From contig CANQVW010000034.1 in assembly GCA_947627395.1 (NCBI GenBank), positions 1 to 12,469 of the forward strand: a stretch of DNA of 12,469 bases, written 5' to 3'. Origin of the DNA: an uncultured Bacilli bacterium. GTDB lineage: Bacteria; Bacillota_I; Bacilli_A; ML615J-28; CAG-698. The translations under genes and the position numbers were made by a program. Of this stretch, positions 7,071 to 12,469 are shown piece after piece. Positions within the stretch are counted from its first letter, which is position 1. Every line of letters starts with the position of its first letter. Below the pieces are notes generated by a model. That model was not told the origin of the DNA, ran no database searches, and saw nothing but the letters and a program-made list of their open reading frames with translations.

Positions 7071-7814
7071 TTATTTTTCTTCTTTTTCCATTTCAATATC
7101 AAAATCTTCTCGTAAAATTACACGATATAAAATACTTTTATCAAAAGAATTCATAGAATAATGAATTAAGTCCTGCATTTTGATGGTTTTAAATCCTGTC
7201 ATATCTTGAAATTCATTTTCAAGATCAACGACATAACAATAATAAACTTGATCTTTGTTTTCATGAATGGTAGCTGTTCCAATTTTTTTTGCATATTTTG
7301 AATCAATATGCATTTCTTCTAAAATTTTAGAGGAAAATTCATCATGGAAAAATTCGCCTTTAGGAAATTTGATGACATAACCAGTATAATGAATTGGTTG
7401 ATTTTTTTCTTCAATTTCTCTTAAAATGAAAGAATCTTGATAACGAAAAACAAAGTATAAATATTGTTGTTTATTTTTAATGGTGGGTATTTGTTTTTCT
7501 TTTGGCTTTTGAAAAGATGCAAATTGTTCTCTTCGACTAAATCCTTTAATGATATCATAGGTCACAAAAGAAACTGTGATAACAACCGTGACAATTAAAA
7601 AGATCAAATCTTGATTTGCGGAAATCAAATCCAAATAAGCATATTTTTCTATAAAGTAGCCTAAGCCAAAGAATACTATGATTACTAATCCAAAAATTCC
7701 TATGTATAATGCTTTTCTTTTATGATTGGCTGTGTGAATAGCACGATTGCCAATGAAAAAGATTAGTCCAATTAAAAGGATTGCAGCACCATATGCTTTT
7801 AAGTTATTGATCAC
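7071..7814 (-). CDS. Membrane protein with degenerate Nudix-like domain
   Basis: 247 residues from the GTG at 7812-7814, chosen because AAAGGGTG lies 6 bases upstream. An in-frame GTG at 7851-7853 overlaps the promoter's extended -10 element and cannot lie on that transcript. Three membrane helices (about 8-25, 36-54 and 68-88) are followed by a cytoplasmic domain (about 115-240). Its layout (beta strands, then FPKGEFFHDEF-SSKILEEMHI, then IGTATI and a later YVVDLENEF strand) recalls a Nudix hydrolase. The Nudix box (G-x5-E-x7-RE-U-x-EE-x-G-U) is broken: G-x5-E is present, the next helix is about five residues short, RE is replaced by SK, and EE remains. Hydrolytic activity is doubtful; a sensing or binding role is possible. 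It is the first gene of an operon with the antiporter. The domain assignment is inferred by eye. Confidence 0.8.
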   Translation of the reverse strand: MINNLKAYGAAILLIGLIFFIGNRAIHTANHKRKALYIGIFGLVIIVFFGLGYFIEKYAYLDLISANQDLIFLIVTVVITVSFVTYDIIKGFSRREQFASFQKPKEKQIPTIKNKQQYLYFVFRYQDSFILREIEEKNQPIHYTGYVIKFPKGEFFHDEFSSKILEEMHIDSKYAKKIGTATIHENKDQVYYCYVVDLENEFQDMTGFKTIKMQDLIHYSMNSFDKSILYRVILREDFDIEMEKEEK

Positions 7815-7843
7815 AATCTTCACCCTTTCTAAATTACTAAAGT

Positions 7844-7872
7844 AGTATATCACAATTCACGAAAAATGTAAA
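7844..7872 (-). promoter_or_regulatory. Promoter of the Nudix-like/antiporter operon
   Basis: On the minus strand TTTACA (7867-7872), a 17-bp spacer and TGA-TATACT (-10 at 7844-7849, extended type). The transcript would start near 7837. The promoter lies downstream of the nagA terminator, so the two operons are separated. Confidence 0.8.
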
Positions 7873-7970
7873 GTAGAGGAAAAACTTAAGTTTTGTAATG
7901 ATTCCATTCATACAAAATAAATTGCCCCTATGAAGTATCAACTTAGCTTTAACACAGAAAAATTTCATAC

Positions 7971-8008
7971 AAAAAGGACTAATTCATATCGATACGATTA
8001 GTCCTTTT
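7971..8008 (-). terminator. Terminator of the dxr-rseP-proS-nagA operon
   Basis: AAAAGGACTAAT (7972-7983) pairs perfectly over 12 bp with ATTAGTCCTTTT (7997-8008) around a 13-base loop. Read leftward it ends in a run of five T, about 67 bp after the nagA stop. Confidence 0.85.
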
Positions 8009-8074
8009 AATGTTTTTATAAACTCAAAGATACAAAACTATTGAATATCTTAAAGAGAATTAATTTTTTTCAGT

Positions 8075-9235
8075 CTATTTTTGATAAACAATGTGACCTT
8101 CACTAATGGTCATGAACACATCAAAGTTTTTATTCATTACAGTAAAGTCAGCATCTTTTCCTTCTTTAATGCTTCCTTTTTGATGATAAATTCCAAGACA
8201 TTGTGCAGGATTTTTGGTTGCTAAATCAATGGTATCTTCAATGCTTAAAGCTAAGACTTCTTTTAAATTTTTTAAACCTTGATTCATCCAAAGAGTAGAT
8301 CCAGCAAGTGTTCCATCAATTAATCTTGCTTCCCCATTTTTAACATAAACATCTTGACCACCTAAAGCATATTTTCCGTCACTTAAATGTTTTGCTTCAA
8401 TACCATCTGTAATGGCAACAATTTTATCTTTTCCTTTGCATTTATAAAGTAAACGTAAAGCATTTTTAGAAACATGAATTAAGTCAGCAATGATTTCACA
8501 ATAAACATCATCACTTAATAAAGAGGCTCCAACGACACCAATTTCACGATGATGTAGAGGTTTCATGGCATTGTACATGTGGGTAATGGAAGTAATTCCT
8601 TCGTGGATTCCCTCTAAGACTTGATCGCTACTAGCATCAGTATGTCCTAAGCTTGCCACAATGTGATGATCCCTTAAGTAGTTGGTTAATTCTTTTCCAT
8701 TTTCTTCATAGGCTAATGTGACTTGTTTAATATTGTTTCCACTAGTTTGAAGGTAGTGTTCAAACGTTTGAACATCACAAGGAACGATACAACTTTCAAC
8801 TTGTGCTCCTTTATATTTTTTGGCAATAAAAGGACCCTCTAAATGAATTCCTAAAGGTTTTGCACCTATATAAGGATTTTCCTCGATGAATGCTTTTGCA
8901 TTTTGTAATGCTAAATCAATATTTTCCATGGTTTGAGTCATTGTGGTAATTAAATAACTACTAACCCCTTCTTCCGCAAGTGTTTTAGAAATATTTCTTG
9001 CATCTTCTAAGGTTGGATACATACCATCGGAATGGTTTCCTCCATGAACATGTTTATCAATAAATCCAGGAACAACAATCTGATCTTCTGGTAAAGAAAT
9101 ATATCCTTCATCTGTTAGATGATCATCATTGATTTTCACAATTTTTCCATCTTTAACATGAACTGTTTTTTTCACAATTCCTTCTTTTTCAACATAAACT
9201 TGTACTTGATTAAATCCTTTAAATGTATTTTTCAT
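8075..9235 (-). CDS. nagA: N-acetylglucosamine-6-phosphate deacetylase
   Basis: 386 residues, the normal family length. It removes the acetyl group from GlcNAc-6-phosphate in the cytoplasm, giving GlcN-6-phosphate for glycolysis or for new wall precursors. Amidohydrolase-barrel motifs are in place: HVHGG (His62, His64), HLEGPF (Glu133, metal ligand), LGHTDA (His198), THMYNAM (His219) and AITDG (Asp277, catalytic). The C-terminal GSIKEGKDADF is the usual closing beta-sandwich segment. AAAGGA lies upstream of the ATG, and the gene begins 15 bp after proS. No separate promoter is visible, so it is probably the last gene of the dxr-rseP-proS operon. No nagB lies in the window. Confidence 0.95.
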   Translation of the reverse strand: MKNTFKGFNQVQVYVEKEGIVKKTVHVKDGKIVKINDDHLTDEGYISLPEDQIVVPGFIDKHVHGGNHSDGMYPTLEDARNISKTLAEEGVSSYLITTMTQTMENIDLALQNAKAFIEENPYIGAKPLGIHLEGPFIAKKYKGAQVESCIVPCDVQTFEHYLQTSGNNIKQVTLAYEENGKELTNYLRDHHIVASLGHTDASSDQVLEGIHEGITSITHMYNAMKPLHHREIGVVGASLLSDDVYCEIIADLIHVSKNALRLLYKCKGKDKIVAITDGIEAKHLSDGKYALGGQDVYVKNGEARLIDGTLAGSTLWMNQGLKNLKEVLALSIEDTIDLATKNPAQCLGIYHQKGSIKEGKDADFTVMNKNFDVFMTISEGHIVYQK

Positions 9236-9250
9236 TCTTGTTTCCTTTCA

Positions 9251-10492
9251 TTAAAAAGCAAAGTGACAAACTTCATCCATTTTCATTTCTTTGGTTTCAT
9301 TTGTTTTCATGTCTTTGACTTCAAGAATACCTTCTTGTGCTTTTCTTCCAACAATAATACGATAACGACAACCAATTAAATCAGCATCATTTAATTTCAC
9401 TCCTAAAGACTCATTTCTGTCATCGACTAATACTTCATATCCACGCTCTTGTAGAGATTTTTCAATATCTAAAGCCATCGAAAAGCCGATGCTACCTACT
9501 TTATCCACTGGTAAAATATGAATGAAAAATGGAGCTACTGATTTAGGCCATAATACTTTTAAATTTTCATTGTGTTGTTCTAAAATAGCCATCAATAAAC
9601 GACTGACACCAATTCCATAGCAACCCATAATCACTGGTTTTTTCTGATTATCAACGTCGATGAAATTTAATCCCATAGGGACGGAATATTTTGTTCCAAG
9701 TTTAAAGATGTGTCCAACTTCAATTCCTTTTGCATGGCAAATCTTACCTAATCCATCTGGAGATAAAGTACCTTCTTCTAATGGATACAATTCATAATTA
9801 CTTGCAAAGTCGCTTTGGTCACTATAAACAATGGTATCTTCACCAATGTCACATAATACCATAAATTCTTCACTACTTTTTCCACCAATCGCACCACTTG
9901 CCGCATTCACAATACGATAAGTTAAACCAAGACGGTCAAGAATACGAATATAAGCACCACGAACTTTCATATACCATTGATCTAAATCTTCTTCATTGGC
10001 TGAGAATGTATACAAATCTTTCATGATGAATTCTCTACCTCTCATTAAACCAAAACGTGGACGAAATTCATCTCTAAATTTTGTTTGAATTTGATACAAA
10101 GCTAGAGGAAGTTTTTTATAACTTTGAATATAATCTCGAACAACTGAAGTGATCACTTCTTCATGTGTTGGCCCTAAACAAAATTCACGATCATGACGAT
10201 CTTTTAAGCGCATTAATTCTTTTCCATAAGCTTCCCATCGACCACTTTCAATCCATAAATCTTTGGTTTGTAGGGTAGGCATAAGTAATTCAGAACATCC
10301 AATTTGGTCTAATTCTTCACGAATGATATTTTCTATTTTCTTAATGGCACGATATGCTAAAGGTAAATAGGTATATACCCCAGCAACTTCTTGTTTAATA
10401 TATCCACCTTTTAATAGAATTTTATGACTAGCAATTTCCGCATCTTTAGGTATATCTCTTAATGTGGGAATAAACATCAAACTTTGTTTCAT
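9251..10492 (-). CDS. proS: Prolyl-tRNA synthetase lacking the INS editing domain
   Basis: 413 residues, against about 560-570 in usual bacterial ProRS. It charges tRNA-Pro with proline. The class II core is complete: motif 1 near Pro72, the GPTHEE loop (107-112), motif 2 (TKFRDEFRPRFG, about 137-148, continuing to MKD 157-159), motif 3 (GCYGIGVSR, 290-298) and a C-terminal anticodon-binding domain (about 320-413). In the usual bacterial form a YbaK-like insertion (INS) of roughly 180 residues sits between the SDxSDxAxNxE segment and the KGIEVGHIF segment. Here only about 20 residues (about 235-255) join them, so the domain that hydrolyses Ala-tRNA-Pro is missing. The frame is uninterrupted and the flanks align, so this looks like a natural short form. 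It starts 3 bp after rseP, with AGGAG upstream. Confidence 0.95.
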   Translation of the reverse strand: MKQSLMFIPTLRDIPKDAEIASHKILLKGGYIKQEVAGVYTYLPLAYRAIKKIENIIREELDQIGCSELLMPTLQTKDLWIESGRWEAYGKELMRLKDRHDREFCLGPTHEEVITSVVRDYIQSYKKLPLALYQIQTKFRDEFRPRFGLMRGREFIMKDLYTFSANEEDLDQWYMKVRGAYIRILDRLGLTYRIVNAASGAIGGKSSEEFMVLCDIGEDTIVYSDQSDFASNYELYPLEEGTLSPDGLGKICHAKGIEVGHIFKLGTKYSVPMGLNFIDVDNQKKPVIMGCYGIGVSRLLMAILEQHNENLKVLWPKSVAPFFIHILPVDKVGSIGFSMALDIEKSLQERGYEVLVDDRNESLGVKLNDADLIGCRYRIIVGRKAQEGILEVKDMKTNETKEMKMDEVCHFAF

Positions 10493-10495
10493 TTT

Positions 10496-12178
10496 TTACT
10501 TCACTCCTATTAATCTTAAAATATCATTGAACGAAACATAAATCATGAGTCCAATTAGTAGTAAAAAAGTAACCGTAATTAGAGCTGTTTGTACTTTTTG
10601 ACTTGGTTCTTTTTTTGTAATTGCTTCATAACCTAAGAATACAAGACGTCCGCCATCTAGTGCTGGAATTGGCAATAAGTTAAGTAAGCCTACATTTACT
10701 GAAAGAAACCCTATCCAATATAACAAAGTTGCGAAACCACTTTTTGCTGCTTCTTTCACGATACTAAAAATACCAACGGGACCACTTAAATCATCGACAC
10801 CAACTTCTTTACTTGTGAAAAGCATTCCTAACGTATTGACCATAGAAACAACAGAGGATCCCATCATTTTTCCTGCATCGGGAAAACTTTTGAAAAAGCT
10901 ATGTTTTATCGTTGGGGATATTCCCATAATCATCGTAACAATATCCACACTTTGTGTTTTATCAAAAAGTTCTTTTGAATAAGGAGTCACATTAATTTCT
11001 TTCATTTCCTCTTTTTCTCTAACTTTTAAAGTCATGGCTTTTCCTTCAACATTTCTTTGAAAAGCATGATAAACATCTTTCCAAGAAGTCATAGTGACTC
11101 CATCAATAGCAAGAATTTCTTGACCTTCTCGAAGTCCTGCTTTATAAGCTTTCGATGCTTCCGCAAGTGGTCCAATGATAATGCCATCTTGAGAAATATC
11201 TTCTACCATACTAATGGAATAAATAATGGTTTGAGGAGAAACTTGCGCGATATGAGTAGTTGAATCTCTTAAATAGGTCACTGTGATTTTACCAACTATA
11301 TCTTCATCTGTTCGATACTCTTCCATAAATATAGAAACATCATTCCATGAATTAACTTTCACTGTGTAAGTTGTATGATCCTTTTTAGAAGCACTTAACG
11401 TTTGTAGGGAATCTCCATCACGAAGACCAGCAATATAGGCAGGACTTTCTTCAGGAGTGTCATAAAGAGTGGTTGATTTCATATCACTATATCCTGTTAA
11501 CCAACAAGAAAAGAAAAAAGCAACCAAAGCTAAAATGAAATTCATTAAAGGTCCACCAAACATGACCAACGCACGAGCTCCTTTAGATTTGGAATTTAAG
11601 GTACGATTGTAGGGAGCAATTTGATATTCTGTTGTATATTTCTTTTGTTTCTTTTCTTTTGGAAGATTTTCTTTTGTTGCTGGAATAGCTTTTGTAAAGA
11701 CAAACATAGCTTGTGGATCCACAGGATAAGTAACTTCTTCATTCATAGCTTCTATTGAAGCGTTGGCTTCCTTATATTTACAACGAATAAATAAATTTCC
11801 AGTTTCTTCTTTATCAAATAAATCGTATTCTAAAATAGTCACTGTTGGAAGATCATCAAATAAATCATTATCAATGTTTAAATAAATTTTTTTAATAATT
11901 CCCTCTTCAAGAAGTATTTTCACATCTTTTGTTTCTACTAAAGGATCATTTTCCTCTTCTTCACCAGCAATAGCACAAAATCCACCAATAGGAAGTAGGC
12001 GAAGAGCATAAACAGTTTCTCCTTTTTTCTTTTTAATCAGTTGAGGTCCCATGCCAAAAGCAAATTCACGGCAAAGGATTTTCGCACGTCTTGCAAATAA
12101 AAAGTGACCCCCTTCATGAATACAAATAATTAAACCAAGAGCAAAAATAAAAGCTAAAATACCAATAATGATATCCAT
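10496..12178 (-). CDS. rseP: Site-2 intramembrane zinc metalloprotease RseP/RasP
   Basis: 560 residues, longer than the about 420 typical of RasP. It cleaves membrane substrates, such as anti-sigma factors and signal-peptide remnants, within the bilayer. The zinc site is HEGGH (21-25) in the first helix and LDGG (Asp508) in the NLLPIPALDGG segment of a late helix. The GGPLMNF helix (about 206-228) and a last helix (about 533-553) complete the membrane core. Residues about 75-195 form a charged cytoplasmic insert that ends in the conserved QIAPYNR segment also present in Bacilli. Two PDZ domains appear to follow, around AYIAGLRDGD (247-256) and AYKAGLREGQEILAIDG (344-360). The start is 2 bp after the dxr stop, with AAGGAAAT upstream. 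It is co-transcribed with dxr and proS. Confidence 0.95.
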   Translation of the reverse strand: MDIIIGILAFIFALGLIICIHEGGHFLFARRAKILCREFAFGMGPQLIKKKKGETVYALRLLPIGGFCAIAGEEEENDPLVETKDVKILLEEGIIKKIYLNIDNDLFDDLPTVTILEYDLFDKEETGNLFIRCKYKEANASIEAMNEEVTYPVDPQAMFVFTKAIPATKENLPKEKKQKKYTTEYQIAPYNRTLNSKSKGARALVMFGGPLMNFILALVAFFFSCWLTGYSDMKSTTLYDTPEESPAYIAGLRDGDSLQTLSASKKDHTTYTVKVNSWNDVSIFMEEYRTDEDIVGKITVTYLRDSTTHIAQVSPQTIIYSISMVEDISQDGIIIGPLAEASKAYKAGLREGQEILAIDGVTMTSWKDVYHAFQRNVEGKAMTLKVREKEEMKEINVTPYSKELFDKTQSVDIVTMIMGISPTIKHSFFKSFPDAGKMMGSSVVSMVNTLGMLFTSKEVGVDDLSGPVGIFSIVKEAAKSGFATLLYWIGFLSVNVGLLNLLPIPALDGGRLVFLGYEAITKKEPSQKVQTALITVTFLLLIGLMIYVSFNDILRLIGVK

Positions 12179-12180
12179 TT

Positions 12181-12420
12181 TTATTTCCTTTCCACATCAT
12201 AATATTGTCGAATTTTATTTCGAACTGTTTTATCTACATCCATAATCTGATGTACATTAGGATGTTGAATATTTTGTGTTTCTCTCATCGATTCTTGAAT
12301 GATTTTTTCAATTTCCAAGAAAGAAATCTTTTTTTCAATAAACAATTGAACAGCTTCTTCATTACTTGCGTTAAAAACAGTTGGCATGATGCCTCCTTGT
12401 TTTCCTGCTTCGTAATATCT
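12181..12420 (-). CDS. dxr: 1-deoxy-D-xylulose 5-phosphate reductoisomerase, C-terminal end (broken near window edge)
   Basis: About 79 residues of the C-terminal region of DXR, the NADPH enzyme that makes 2-C-methyl-D-erythritol 4-phosphate in the MEP isoprenoid pathway. The match begins at RYYEAGKQGG and runs through MPTVFNASNEEAVQLF, the family's conserved NAANE segment, to a normal C-terminal helix with a DVDKTVR motif. The ATG at 12387 is internal and not a real start, although GGAGG happens to lie before it. The in-frame codon before 12420 is TGA (12421-12423), and beyond it the sequence no longer resembles DXR. Either a frameshift or a foreign junction truncates the gene here. The position next to rseP supports the identity. 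Confidence 0.85.
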   Translation of the reverse strand, partial: RYYEAGKQGGIMPTVFNASNEEAVQLFIEKKISFLEIEKIIQESMRETQNIQHPNVHQIMDVDKTVRNKIRQYYDVERK

Positions 12421-12469
12421 TCAGGATCGCCGTCAATAGCGATAATTACTGAAGGCAGGTAGCGGTTAT

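Noticed and set aside
9119..9379. Plus-strand frame across the nagA/proS junction
   Set aside because: Low-complexity Phe/Asn translation antisense to two well-supported genes.
11057..11263. Plus-strand frame opposite rseP
   Set aside because: Antisense shadow of the PDZ region with no supporting signals.
12205..12462. Plus-strand frame opposite dxr
   Set aside because: Antisense to a clearly conserved DXR C-terminus and crosses the suspected junction.

Overview
The window is AT-rich (clearly below 35% GC by eye), with Shine-Dalgarno sites of the GGAGG/AAGGA type, near-consensus sigma-A promoters and the gene order dxr-rseP-proS. Together these suggest a low-GC Bacillota, most likely on the Bacilli/Erysipelotrichia/uncultured gut Mollicutes-related side. 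The standard code is in use: Trp is TGG and no full-length gene has an in-frame TGA. The genus cannot be named from the sequence alone.

Left part (1-2701). A minus-strand gene runs off the left edge. It encodes a membrane-anchored surface protein with three Ig-like repeats, a probable beta-sandwich module and a ComEC-type metallo-beta-lactamase domain. Upstream of it lies a gene-free stretch of about 610 bp. This stretch holds two diverged copies of a ~138-bp direct repeat (period 194-195 bp), each retaining the same short coding-like tail, so it looks like a duplicated gene end with its flanking sequence. Next (2702-4173, minus) comes a two-gene operon, a DUF3137-type membrane protein followed by LemA, read from a good promoter at 4196-4224.

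Middle (4174-8070). A divergent AT-rich intergenic region carries a near-consensus promoter for hflX (plus strand). hflX converges on a two-gene minus-strand operon: a small membrane protein with what looks like a degenerate Nudix domain, then a CaCA-family Na+/Ca2+ antiporter. The convergent pair shares a bidirectional terminator at 5888-5928. A second strong hairpin (7972-8008) ends the nagA operon.

Right part (8075-12469). A minus-strand cluster is read in the order dxr (3' end only) - rseP - proS - nagA, with gaps of 2, 3 and 15 bp. The dxr-rseP-proS order is the classical Bacillota cluster, which links isoprenoid synthesis, site-2 intramembrane proteolysis and Pro-tRNA charging. Here nagA (amino-sugar catabolism and wall recycling) follows it. 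The prolyl-tRNA synthetase lacks the INS editing domain. The dxr frame breaks about 50 bp before the window ends, where base composition also shifts; this may be an assembly junction.

Most of the window is housekeeping. No complete new system is evident. The points most worth a second look are the Ig/ComEC-like surface protein, the duplicated intergenic element, the membrane-tethered Nudix-like protein and the INS-less ProRS.
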